Shown one piece after another: positions 52,136-61,936 of a stretch of DNA of 64,000 bases. This DNA is from Zoogloea sp016790385 (GTDB lineage: Bacteria; Pseudomonadota; Gammaproteobacteria; Burkholderiales; Rhodocyclaceae): assembly GCF_041916735.1 (NCBI RefSeq), contig NZ_JAYRYY010000019.1; one strand, written 5' to 3'. How positions within the stretch are numbered: position 1 is the first letter of the stretch; every line of letters begins with the position of its first letter. The translations under genes were made by a program, and so were the position numbers. The notes below the pieces were generated by a model, which saw nothing but the letters and a program-made list of their open reading frames with translations, did not search any database and was not told the origin of the DNA.

Positions 52136-53038
52136 ATGCACACCTCGCTCAAGCTTGCCGCCGCCTGTCTGATCGCCGCTGGCGCCCTCACCACGCAGCC
52201 TGTCTTCGCCCAGGAATCCGCCACCCTGGCCAAGATCAAGAGCAGCGGAGCCATCGCCCTGGGCCACCGGGAGTCCTCCATCCCCTTCTCCTACTACGAC
52301 GACAAGCAGCAGGTCGTCGGCTACTCCCAGGAGCTCATGCTCAAGGTGGTGGACGCCGTCAAGGCCGAACTCAAGCTCCCCGCCCTCGCCGTCAAGCTCA
52401 CCCCGGTCACGTCCCAAAACCGCATCCCCCTGATCCAGAACGGCACCGTCGACATCGAGTGCGGCTCCACCACCAACAACACCGAGCGCGCCCGTCAGGT
52501 CGCCTTCTCCAACACCATCTTCATCATCGGCACGCGCCTGATGACCAAGAAGGAATCCGGCATCAAGGACTTCCCCGACCTGGCCGGCAAGAACGTGGTC
52601 ACCACCGCCGGCACCACCTCCGAGCGCCTCATCCGCAAGATGAACGAGGAGAAGAAGCTGGGCATGAACATCATCTCCGCCAAGGACCACGGCGAGTCCT
52701 TCCTCACCCTCGAGACCGGCCGCGCGGTGGCCTTCATGATGGATGACGCCCTGCTCTACGGCGAGCTGGCCAAGGCCCGGCGCCCGGCCGACTGGGCCAT
52801 CGTCGGCACTCCCCAGAGCTACGAGGCCTACGGCTGCATGATGAGAAAGGACGACCCGGGCTTCAAGAAGGTTGTCGATGCCGCCCTGGCCAAGGCCATG
52901 ACTTCCGGCGAGGCCGAGGCCATCTACAAGAAGTGGTTCACCCAACCCATTCCCCCCAAGGGCCTGAACCTCAACTTCCCGCCCTCCGACGCCATGCTCA
53001 AGCTGTTCAAGGCGCCCAACGACAAGGCCTTCGATTAA
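52136..53038 (+). CDS. gltI: Glutamate/aspartate ABC transporter substrate-binding protein (GltI/AatJ type)
   Basis: 300 residues, signal peptide about 1-25 (QPVFAQES). Type-3 solute-binding fold with GHRESSIPFSYYDDKQQVVG, DIECGSTTNNTERARQVAFS and AFMMDDALLYGELAKA, the GltI pattern that binds acidic amino acids in the periplasm. CAGGAGA precedes the ATG. It is first in an operon with a porin, asparaginase and the GltJKL membrane and ATPase parts, and lies behind a sigma-54 promoter. Confidence 0.93.
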   Translation: MHTSLKLAAACLIAAGALTTQPVFAQESATLAKIKSSGAIALGHRESSIPFSYYDDKQQVVGYSQELMLKVVDAVKAELKLPALAVKLTPVTSQNRIPLIQNGTVDIECGSTTNNTERARQVAFSNTIFIIGTRLMTKKESGIKDFPDLAGKNVVTTAGTTSERLIRKMNEEKKLGMNIISAKDHGESFLTLETGRAVAFMMDDALLYGELAKARRPADWAIVGTPQSYEAYGCMMRKDDPGFKKVVDAALAKAMTSGEAEAIYKKWFTQPIPPKGLNLNFPPSDAMLKLFKAPNDKAFD

Positions 53039-53108
53039 GCCCCGCCCCGCTCGCGCACTCCCTCCCCCACTCCCTCCCTCAACTCCCTTGCACGAGACCA
53101 ACAAGACA

Positions 53109-54188
53109 ATGAAAACCGTTCAGCACCTCAGCCTGGCTGCCGCGGCCACCCTCTCCGCCCTGGCCAGCCTGTCGGCCCACGCCACCGACGTGGTGGTCTA
53201 TGGCCGCCTCAACGCCACCTTCGAGAACGTCCGCGTCGAAAACGGCCACTCCCGCAACGTCGTCAATGACAACGCCTCCCGCATCGGCTTTCGCGGCACT
53301 GAAGACCTGGGCGGCGGCAAGGCGGTGATCTTCCAGATCGAGAGCCGCGTCCGCGTGGACGGCAGCGACTCCGGCACCACCCTGGCGACCCGCGACAGCT
53401 GGGTCGGCCTGCGCACCCCCCAGGGCACCCTGCGCCTGGGCCGAACCCTGGGCCCCATCTACTACGCCACCTACGACCACATCAGCATGCACAACCACGA
53501 TTCCGGCTACTCGTCGGATGCGCTGCTGTCGTCGGCCATCCTCGGCAACTCCAATGCCGCCGGCGGGCGCATGAACAACACCATCTGGTACACCAGCCCG
53601 AAGATCGCCGACTTCACCCTGGAGGCCGCCTACGCCCTGCTCGACGAAGCCCCGGTGGCCAGCGGCTCCAAGCGCACGCCCCACCACCTGGGCCTGGTGG
53701 CCAACTACGACCGCGGCCCCCTGCACGCCGCCGTCAGCTACGCCTCCACCCAGAACACCACCGACCTGGACAGCGCCGCGCCGATCCGCTTCAACAACGA
53801 CCGCGCCGTAACCGCCGGCGGCTCCTACAACTTCGGCCCACTGGTGGTGGGCGCCCTGTACGAGCGCTCCAAGCGCAGCACCCTCACCGAAGACCTGACC
53901 CGCAACTACTGGCGTGTGGCCCTGATGGCCCCGGTGGGCGCCCACGAGTTCCACCTCAACGTGGGCATGGCCGGCGACTACAGTGGAACCAACGACACCG
54001 CTGGCAAGCAGTACACCGTCGCCTACAACTACAACCTGTCCAAGCGCAGCAAGCTGTACGCCTACTACACCAAGATCGACAACGACAGCGCCCGCAGCAC
54101 CGGCGGCGGTGGCGCCTACAGCTTCCTCGGCTCCCCGGCCGGGCTGGACATCAGCTCCGTCGCCCTCGGCATCCGCCACAACTTCTGA
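53109..54188 (+). CDS. Gram-negative general porin (betaproteobacterial type)
   Basis: 359 residues, signal peptide about 1-21 (LSAHATD). It begins VVVYGRLNATFENVRVENGH, has SRIGFRGTEDLGGGKAVIFQ and repeated amphipathic beta strands, and ends with the outer-membrane signature SSVALGIRHNF (terminal Phe). It should form a trimeric 16-strand channel. It sits 70 bp after gltI and before the asparaginase gene, which suggests a role in admitting amino acids across the outer membrane. Confidence 0.9.
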   Translation: MKTVQHLSLAAAATLSALASLSAHATDVVVYGRLNATFENVRVENGHSRNVVNDNASRIGFRGTEDLGGGKAVIFQIESRVRVDGSDSGTTLATRDSWVGLRTPQGTLRLGRTLGPIYYATYDHISMHNHDSGYSSDALLSSAILGNSNAAGGRMNNTIWYTSPKIADFTLEAAYALLDEAPVASGSKRTPHHLGLVANYDRGPLHAAVSYASTQNTTDLDSAAPIRFNNDRAVTAGGSYNFGPLVVGALYERSKRSTLTEDLTRNYWRVALMAPVGAHEFHLNVGMAGDYSGTNDTAGKQYTVAYNYNLSKRSKLYAYYTKIDNDSARSTGGGGAYSFLGSPAGLDISSVALGIRHNF

Positions 54189-54230
54189 TCGCCCATCCCC
54201 CCTTCCCCCACTTTCAAGGACATCACGATC

Positions 54231-55301
54231 ATGAACATCCGTTCCCTCTCCCTCACCTGCGTCATGGCGGCCGCCGTGGCCGGCGCCTTCACTCCGGCCC
54301 ACGCCGCCGACAAGCCCCGCGTGGTCATCCTGGCCACCGGCGGCACCATTGCCGGCGCGGGCGCCAGTGTCGCCAACAGCGCCTCCTACCAGGCCGCCAA
54401 AGTGCCGGTGGACAAGCTCATCGCCGGCGTACCCGAACTCAAGAACCTGGCCGACGTGCGCGGCGACCAGGTCTTCCAGATCGCCTCCGAGAGCTTCACC
54501 AACGAACACCTGGTCACCCTCGGCAAGCGCGTCGCCGCCCTGGCCCGCCAGACTGACGTGGACGGCATCGTCATCACCCATGGCACCGACACCCTGGAAG
54601 AGACCGCCTTCTTCCTGAACCTGGTGCTCAAGACCGACAAGCCAGTGGTGGTGGTGGGCTCCATGCGCCCGGGCACCGCCATGTCGGCCGACGGCATGCT
54701 CAACCTCTACAACGCCGTGGCCGTGGCCGGCAGCAAGGACGCCGCCGGCAAGGGCGTGCTCGTTACCATGAACGACGAGATCCACACCGGCCGCGACGTG
54801 AGCAAGGCGGTCAACATCAAGACCGAAGCCTTCAAGAGCCCCTGGGGGCCGCTGGGCATGATCGTCGAGGGCAAGACCTACTGGTTCCGGGCCCCGGCCA
54901 AGCGTCACACCACCGGCACCGAATTCGACATCGACCGCCTCGACAAGCTGGCCCCGGTGGAGATCGCCTACGGCTACGGCAACGCCACCCCCACCGCCTA
55001 CAAGGCCTTCGCCGAAGGCGGTGCCCAGGCAGTGATTCACGCCGGCACCGGCAACGGTTCGGTCAGCGGCGCGGTGGTGCCGTCCTTGCAGGAGCTGCGT
55101 GGCAAGGGCGTGCAGATCATCCGTTCGTCCCGCGTGGTGGGTGGCGGCTTTGTGCTGCGCAACGCCGAACAGCCCGACGACAAGTACGACTGGGTGGTGG
55201 CCCACGACCTCAACCCCCAGAAGGCCCGCATCCTCGCCGCCGTGGCCCTGACCCGGACCCAGGACAGCAAGGAGTTGCAACGCATGTTCATGGAGTATTG
55301 A
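54231..55301 (+). CDS. ansB: Periplasmic L-asparaginase / glutaminase-asparaginase (type II)
   Basis: 356 residues, signal peptide about 1-26 (TPAHAAD). Catalytic T39 (ILATGGTIAG), flexible-loop Y53, and T119/D120 in VITHGTDTLEETAFF match AnsB. SMRPGTAMSADGMLNLYNAV is the conserved core. It deamidates Asn (and probably Gln) to Asp/Glu in the periplasm, directly producing substrates of the Glt transporter encoded around it. Confidence 0.92.
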   Translation: MNIRSLSLTCVMAAAVAGAFTPAHAADKPRVVILATGGTIAGAGASVANSASYQAAKVPVDKLIAGVPELKNLADVRGDQVFQIASESFTNEHLVTLGKRVAALARQTDVDGIVITHGTDTLEETAFFLNLVLKTDKPVVVVGSMRPGTAMSADGMLNLYNAVAVAGSKDAAGKGVLVTMNDEIHTGRDVSKAVNIKTEAFKSPWGPLGMIVEGKTYWFRAPAKRHTTGTEFDIDRLDKLAPVEIAYGYGNATPTAYKAFAEGGAQAVIHAGTGNGSVSGAVVPSLQELRGKGVQIIRSSRVVGGGFVLRNAEQPDDKYDWVVAHDLNPQKARILAAVALTRTQDSKELQRMFMEY

Positions 55302-55389
55302 TCGGACCGGGGGGCGAGTCAGGCCCGTCGTGCTCGCAAGAACCAGACCTCCACGCACGGCGCCCGATATAGCCCCCTGATTGGCGTCC

Positions 55390-55412
55390 GGGGTCGAAGG
55401 GATTTCGACCCC
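55390..55412. repeat. Perfect 9-bp inverted repeat between ansB and gltJ
   Basis: GGGGTCGAA-gggat-TTCGACCCC in the 153-bp gap inside the operon. It could attenuate transcription or stabilise upstream mRNA. Similar GGGGTCGAA palindromes occur at about 12926 and 33926. Confidence 0.65.
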
Positions 55413-55454
55413 ACAGAACGATCCACCAAGTTCAACGCTCCGAAAGGAACCACC

Positions 55455-56195
55455 ATGAGTTACCAATGGAACTGGGGCATCTTCCTGAGCCCCGCCGCCT
55501 CCGGTGACAGCACCTACCTCGGTTGGATGCTCTCCGGCCTGCAAACCACCATCCTGCTGTCCCTGTCGGCCTGGCTCATCGCCCTGGCCCTGGGCAGCCT
55601 GATGGGCGTGCTGCGCACCGTGCCCGGCAAATGGCTCTCCGGCATCGCGGCCACCTACGTGGAGATCTTCCGCAACATCCCGCTGCTGGTGCAGCTCTTC
55701 CTCTGGTACTTCGTGCTCCCCGAAGTGCTGCCCTTTGGCCTCGGTGATCGCTTCAAGCAGGATCTCGACCCGATCACCCAGCAGTTCGTCTCCGCCATGG
55801 TGTGCCTGGGCTTCTTCACCAGCGCGCGGGTCTGCGAACAGGTCCGCTCGGGCATCAACGCCCTGCCCCGCGGCCAGAAGAACGCCGGCCTCGCCTTGGG
55901 CTTCACCCTGCCCCAAACCTACCGCCATGTGCTCCTGCCCATGGCCTTCCGCCTGGTGGTGCCGCCGCTCACTTCCGAGTTCCTCAACATCTTCAAGAAC
56001 TCCGCCGTGTGCTCCACCATCGGCCTGCTCGAACTCGCCGCCCAGGGGCGCCAGCTGGTGGATTACACCGCCCAGCCCTACGAATCCTTCATCGCCGTGA
56101 CAGTCCTCTACCTGCTCATCAATGTGACGGTGATGACCCTCATGCGTCATGTGGAAAACAAGACCCGCGTGCCGGGCTATCTCGGAGGAAAGTGA
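55455..56195 (+). CDS. gltJ: Glutamate/aspartate ABC transporter permease GltJ
   Basis: 246 residues, about five membrane helices. The HisM-type permease signature is AALGFTLPQTYRHVLLPMAF-like (GLALGFTLPQTYRHVLLPMA), preceded by YVEIFRNIPLLVQLFLWYF. It starts MSYQWNWGIFLSPAASG as in GltJ. AAAGGAA precedes the ATG. It forms the channel with GltK. Its stop is 1 bp before the gltK start. Confidence 0.93.
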   Translation: MSYQWNWGIFLSPAASGDSTYLGWMLSGLQTTILLSLSAWLIALALGSLMGVLRTVPGKWLSGIAATYVEIFRNIPLLVQLFLWYFVLPEVLPFGLGDRFKQDLDPITQQFVSAMVCLGFFTSARVCEQVRSGINALPRGQKNAGLALGFTLPQTYRHVLLPMAFRLVVPPLTSEFLNIFKNSAVCSTIGLLELAAQGRQLVDYTAQPYESFIAVTVLYLLINVTVMTLMRHVENKTRVPGYLGGK

Positions 56196-56196
56196 G

Positions 56197-56877
56197 ATGT
56201 ACGACTTCGACTGGACTTCGATTCCCGGCGCCCTGCCCTTCCTGTGGGAAGGCATGAAGGTGTCCCTGGAGATCACCGTCATCGCCGTGATCTTCGGCAT
56301 CGTCTGGGGCACCCTGCTGGCCATGATGCGCCTCTCTTCGATCAAACCCCTGTCCTGGTTTGCCGCGGGCTACGTCAATCTGTTCCGCGCCATCCCCCTG
56401 GTGATGGTGCTGCTGTGGTTCTTCCTGATCGTGCCCCAGGTGCTGCGCGGCGCCTTCAACCTCGACCCCAACACCGATGTGCGCCTCACCTCGGCGATGG
56501 TCGGATTTGCCCTCTTCGAATCGGCTTACTACTCCGAGATCATCCGCGCCGGCATCCAGTCGGTGCCCAAGGGGCAGGTCTCCGCCGCTTCGGCCCTGGG
56601 CATGACCTACGCCCAGGCCATGCGCCTGGTGGTGCTGCCCCAGGCCTTCCGCAACATGGTGCCGCTGCTCCTCACCCAGGCCATCGTGCTCTTCCAGGAT
56701 ACCTCCCTGGTCTATGTGTCGGCCCTCGCCGACTTCTTCGGCGCAGCCTACAAGGTGGGCGACCGGGACGGACGGCTGGTGGAGCTGCTGGTGTTTGCCG
56801 GCGCGGTGTATTTCGTGCTGTGCTTCTGCCTGTCCCAGTTCGTCCGGCGCTTGCAGAAACGGATGGCTGTCGCCTAA
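56197..56877 (+). CDS. gltK: Glutamate/aspartate ABC transporter permease GltK
   Basis: 226 residues from ATG 56197 (GGAGG upstream inside gltJ). It begins MYDFDWTSIPGALPFLWEGM, has VNLFRAIPLVMVLLWFFLIV and the EAA-loop ASALGMTYAQAMRLVVLPQA. It is the second membrane component for acidic amino acid uptake. Its stop is 9 bp before gltL. Confidence 0.94.
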   Translation: MYDFDWTSIPGALPFLWEGMKVSLEITVIAVIFGIVWGTLLAMMRLSSIKPLSWFAAGYVNLFRAIPLVMVLLWFFLIVPQVLRGAFNLDPNTDVRLTSAMVGFALFESAYYSEIIRAGIQSVPKGQVSAASALGMTYAQAMRLVVLPQAFRNMVPLLLTQAIVLFQDTSLVYVSALADFFGAAYKVGDRDGRLVELLVFAGAVYFVLCFCLSQFVRRLQKRMAVA

Positions 56878-56886
56878 GGATTCAGG

Positions 56887-57615
56887 ATGATTTCGATCGA
56901 TAAGGTTTCCAAGCACTACGGCAGTTTTCAGGTTCTCACCGACTGCACCACCCAGGTGAAGAAGGGCGAAGTGATCGTCGTCTGCGGCCCCTCGGGCAGC
57001 GGCAAGTCCACCCTCATCAAGTGCGTCAATGGCCTGGAGCCCTTCCAGGCCGGCACCATCACCGTGGATGGCATCTCCGTCGGCGACCCGAAGACCAATC
57101 TGTCCAAGCTGCGCAGCCGGGTCGGGATGGTCTTCCAGCACTTCGAGCTGTTTCCCCACATGAGCATCACCGACAACCTGACCATCGCCCAGGAGAAGGT
57201 GCTCGGCCGCAACAAGGACGAAGCCCGCGACAAGGGCCTCAAGCTGCTCGACCGGGTCGGCCTCAAGGCCCACGCCGCCAAGTTCCCCGGCCAGCTCTCC
57301 GGCGGCCAGCAGCAGCGCGTGGCAATTGCCCGTGCCCTGGCCATGGACCCGATCTGCATGCTCTTCGACGAGCCCACCTCGGCCCTCGACCCGGAGATGA
57401 TCAACGAGGTGCTGGACGTGATGGTGGAGCTGGCCCAGGAGGGCATGACCATGATGTGCGTGACCCACGAGATGGGTTTTGCACGCAAGGTGGCCAACCG
57501 GGTGATCTTCATGGACAAGGGGCAGATCGTTGAGGACGACAGCAAGGACGCCTTCTTCGGCGCCCCCCGCTCCGAGCGCGCCCGCCAGTTCCTGGCCAAG
57601 ATCCTCCAGCATTGA
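56887..57615 (+). CDS. gltL: Glutamate/aspartate ABC transporter ATP-binding protein GltL
   Basis: 242 residues. Walker A GPSGSGKST, Q-loop VFQHFELFPHMS, signature LSGGQQQRVAIARALA, Walker B CMLFDEPTSALDPE and H-loop VTHEMGFA are all intact. It energises GltJK. It completes the operon gltI-porin-ansB-gltJ-gltK-gltL. Repeat copy D starts on the base after its TGA. Confidence 0.95.
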   Translation: MISIDKVSKHYGSFQVLTDCTTQVKKGEVIVVCGPSGSGKSTLIKCVNGLEPFQAGTITVDGISVGDPKTNLSKLRSRVGMVFQHFELFPHMSITDNLTIAQEKVLGRNKDEARDKGLKLLDRVGLKAHAAKFPGQLSGGQQQRVAIARALAMDPICMLFDEPTSALDPEMINEVLDVMVELAQEGMTMMCVTHEMGFARKVANRVIFMDKGQIVEDDSKDAFFGAPRSERARQFLAKILQH

Positions 57616-57736
57616 GAAGGCGTGAAGAAATCGTAGCGAGCGATTCGAATTCGCCCTGAGAAGCGCAGCCGTACAAGAGTACGGTGAGCATCGCAGGGGC
57701 CAAATCGGGTCGCGCAGCAGATTTATTCACACCCTC
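57616..57736. repeat. 121-bp dispersed inverted-repeat element, copy D
   Basis: Begins directly after the gltL TGA with GAAGGCGTGAAGAAATC and ends GATTTATTCACACCCTC; the terminal inverted repeats are about 17 bp with few mismatches. The central hairpin CCGTAC-aaga-GTACGG is at 57669-57684. The right flank reads TGAGCC, as it does after copy A. Copies A and C and B share the same layout. Confidence 0.87.
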
Positions 57737-57813
57737 TGAGCCAACCAACCCCCGGGGCCGGGTCCGTACTGGGCCCGGCCCCCATCCCCGGCCGGCGCAT
57801 CCGGCCCTTGTAG

Positions 57814-57854
57814 CGTGCCGGCCGGCACTCCTCCCGTCCGGCACGTTCTTTTTT
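57814..57854 (+). terminator. Terminator-like hairpin with T-tract immediately before marC
   Basis: CGTGCCGG / CCGGCACG stem (57814-57821, 57838-57845) followed by TTCTTTTTT, ending 6 bp before the marC ATG. The 5' arm can alternatively fold in the self-palindrome GTGCCGGCCGGCAC (57815-57828). A second GC hairpin lies at 57754-57782. It may end the glt operon or attenuate marC. Confidence 0.65.
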
Positions 57855-57860
57855 GAGTGG

Positions 57861-58514
57861 ATGGCCATGACGCCCCTGCTTCTCAAGATCGCCACCACCT
57901 TTTTGCTCGGCGGGCTGGTGAGCCTCATCACCATCACCAACCCCCTCTCCAAGATCCCCCTGTTCCTGAGCCTGTCGGCCAACCAGCCGGTGGGTGATGC
58001 CCTGCGCGAGGCGCGCCGGGCCTGCGTGTATGCCTTTGTGATGCTGTCCGCCGCCCTGTTTGCCGGGGTGGCCATCCTCCAGCTTTTCGGCATCTCCTAC
58101 GGCGCCCTGCGCATTGCCGGCGGCATCACGGTGGCGATCCTGGGCTATCGCATGCTTTTCGGCAGCGGAGAGCCCATGGTGCCGGCCGGCCGGGGCAGCG
58201 CCTTTGCCTTCTTTCCCCTGGCCATGCCGGGCATCGCCGGCCCCGGCGCCCTGGCCACGGTGATCGGCGTCTCCACCGAGCTGGCCGAGCTGGGCGACCC
58301 GCTCCAGCAGGCGGTGGGCTACACCGCCAGCGTGCTCAGCATCGCCCTGACGTGCCTTGCCCTGTGCTGGGTTCTATACTCTGCCCGTTGGGTGTCACGG
58401 CTGCTCGGCGACGAAGGCATCAACGTCGTCACGCGCCTGACGGGTTTCCTGCTTATTTGCATCGGCATCCAGTTCATCGGTTCGGGGGTCCGCAGTTTCA
58501 TCGCGGGTGCCTGA
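57861..58514 (+). CDS. MarC family integral membrane protein
   Basis: 217 residues, six predicted helices. Hydrophobic signatures SLITITNPLSKIPLFLSLSA, GALRIAGGITVAILGYRMLF, PLAMPGIAGPGALATVIGVS and FLLICIGIQFIGSGVRSFI define the MarC/UPF0056 family, whose transport role is unproven. ATG 57861 or 57867 could be the start. It lies between the glt operon and the sensor kinase gene (21 bp before it), and directly behind a terminator-like hairpin. Confidence 0.88.
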   Translation: MAMTPLLLKIATTFLLGGLVSLITITNPLSKIPLFLSLSANQPVGDALREARRACVYAFVMLSAALFAGVAILQLFGISYGALRIAGGITVAILGYRMLFGSGEPMVPAGRGSAFAFFPLAMPGIAGPGALATVIGVSTELAELGDPLQQAVGYTASVLSIALTCLALCWVLYSARWVSRLLGDEGINVVTRLTGFLLICIGIQFIGSGVRSFIAGA

Positions 58515-58534
58515 GCCCAGCAACACGCCCTCCC

Positions 58535-60471
58535 ATGACGACACCCACCCCCCCGCCCGCCTCCGAAAGCGCCCACCCGGCCGCGGGCATCCTGCCGCCC
58601 TCCCGCTCCCTGTCCCCCAACCCCTTCATCGTTACCGTCATCCTGCTGCTGATCGGACTGATCGGCTTTGGTGGCTACCGGGCCAGCGAATACCAGGGCA
58701 TGCAGACCCTGCGCACCGACGCCGGGCACCGCCTCGATCTGTTTGCCGCGGCGGTGGACGGCATCGTCAACCGCTACGCCCACATCCCCGCAACCATCCA
58801 GCTCAACGAGGAAGTGCTGGGTGCCCTGCACCCCGCCCGGGGCACCGCCAGCGTGCAGGCGGCCAACCGTTTTCTACAGCACCTCAACAGCCACATCGGC
58901 AGCATTGCCATCTTCGTGGTGGACGAGCGTGGCTTCGTGATTGCCGCCAGCAACTGGAACGACCCGGACAACAGCTTCGTGGGCGAAGACCTCTCCTTCC
59001 GCAGTTACTTCCTGGAGGGGCTGGCCGGCCGGGTCGGTCGCCATTTCGCCATCGGCATCACCCGGGGTGAGCCGGGCTACTTCGTGTCCCACCCCATCCG
59101 CCAGGGCAACCGGGTGATGGGGGTGGCGGTGATCAAGATCAGCCTGGGCCAGCTCGACAAGGCATGGGATCTTCTCGGCGCACCGGCGCTGATCGCCGAC
59201 GCCAACGGCGTGGTGATCCTGTCGTCGGTGCCCGAGTGGCGTTACACCGCCCTCGCGCCCCTCCCCCTCGACACCCGGGTGGATATCTCCATGAGCCGCC
59301 TCTACAACGGCGGGCCCATTGGCGATTTCCCGGTGAGCGTCAACCCGGCGCCGGGGCCGGAGGGGCAGATCGTGCACATGAAGCTGGACACGCCGCCCCC
59401 CGGCGGCGCCCGAACGCGCAGCCACGCCGATGTGGCCGGCAACTACCTGGTGCATGGCCGTGGCCTTCAGGACGTGGGCTGGCGCCTGCTGATCTTTTCT
59501 GATCTGCGCCCGGTGCGCGCCCAGGCCTTCGGCCACGGCGCCCTGGCGGCGGTGGCCACCGGCTTCGTACTGCTCCTGCTGTTGGTGGTGGCCCAGCGCC
59601 GGCGCATCGTGCGCCAGAAGCTGGAGGCCAAGGAGTTACTGGAGCAAGCCAACGCCCAGTTGGAGAGCAAGGTGGCCCGCCGCACCAAGGCCCTCACCGA
59701 CACCAACGCCCGCCTGCGCAAGGAGGTGGCCGAACGCCAACAGGCCGAGCAGACCCTGCGTGCCGCCCAGGACGAACTGGTGCAGGCCGCCAAGCTCGCT
59801 GTGCTCGGCCAGCTGGCGGCCGGCATCACCCACGAGCTGGCCCAGCCCCTCGGCGCCATGCGCACCCTGTCGGGCAATGCCGTGGAGTTCATGAAGCGCG
59901 GCAACCTGGCCACCGTCGAGCAGAACCTGGGCATCATCGCCCGCCTGGCCGACCAGATGGGCCGCATCATCACCCCCCTGAAAACCTTTGCCCGCAAGTC
60001 GCCGGCCATTCCGGCCCCCACCGACGTGGCCCACGCCGTGGGCGCCGCCCTGTTCCTGCTCGACCAGCGCCTGAGCAAGTCGGGTGTCACCGTGGACAAT
60101 CGCTGCGAAGCCGAACAGAGCATTGCCTGGTGCGACCAGAACCGCCTCGAGCAGGTGCTCATCAACCTGATCCGCAACGCCGCCGACGCCATGGCCGACA
60201 GTGAGCACAAGACGCTCACCATTGAAGCCACCCCGGGCGCCGACGGCAGCCTGGAGCTGAGCATTGCCGACACCGGCTGCGGCCTGCCCGACGCCGGCGC
60301 CCTCTTCGAACCCTTCTTCACCACCAAACCCGCCGGCGAAGGCCTAGGCCTGGGGCTCGCCATCTCCCGCGACATCGTGCGCGAGTTTGGCGGCGACCTG
60401 CGTGCCGAGAACCGCCCCGAAGGCGGTGCCCGCTTCATCCTGAACCTGCCTGCCGCACCGAAAGAACAGCC

Positions 60472-60475
<4 letters not shown>
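58535..60475 (+). CDS. DctB/AauS-type membrane sensor histidine kinase
   Basis: 646 residues. TM1 (about 33-50), a periplasmic double-PAS/Cache-like sensor (about 55-325), TM2 (about 333-352), a coiled linker, then HisKA with phospho-acceptor H433 in AAGITHELAQPLGAMR and an ATPase domain with NLIRNAADAM, DTGCGLPDAG and GLGLGLAIS. It is of the DctB family that senses dicarboxylates or acidic amino acids. Coupled by ATGA overlap to the sigma-54 regulator. Position next to gltIJKL suggests the AauS role; the ligand is inferred. Confidence 0.88.
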
Positions 60476-61809
<1,334 letters not shown>

Positions 61810-61901
61810 ACCCATAAATAACAATGACATAAGCGCTGCGACATAGTTCACATTGCAGCGCAATATCCCATCACAGGAATTCACCTTCCCATGCTGCATA
61901 C

Positions 61902-61930
61902 TGCCCCCATCAACGAATGCGATGGGGGCA
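61902..61930 (+). promoter_or_regulatory. Leader hairpin that may cover the ribosome site of the next gene
   Basis: TGCCCCCATC-aacgaatgc-GATGGGGGCA, a 10-bp perfect stem. The only purine-rich ribosome site for ATG 61937, GGGGG (61924-61928), lies in its 3' arm. A second inverted repeat GCGCTGC / GCAGCGC is at 61833-61861. Confidence 0.55.
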
Positions 61931-61936
61931 TAAGCA

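Noticed and set aside
53079..56345. Very long antisense open frame (1088 codons) opposite porin, ansB and gltJ
   Set aside because: Three well-recognised plus-strand genes cover the region; the antisense product has no recognisable motif.
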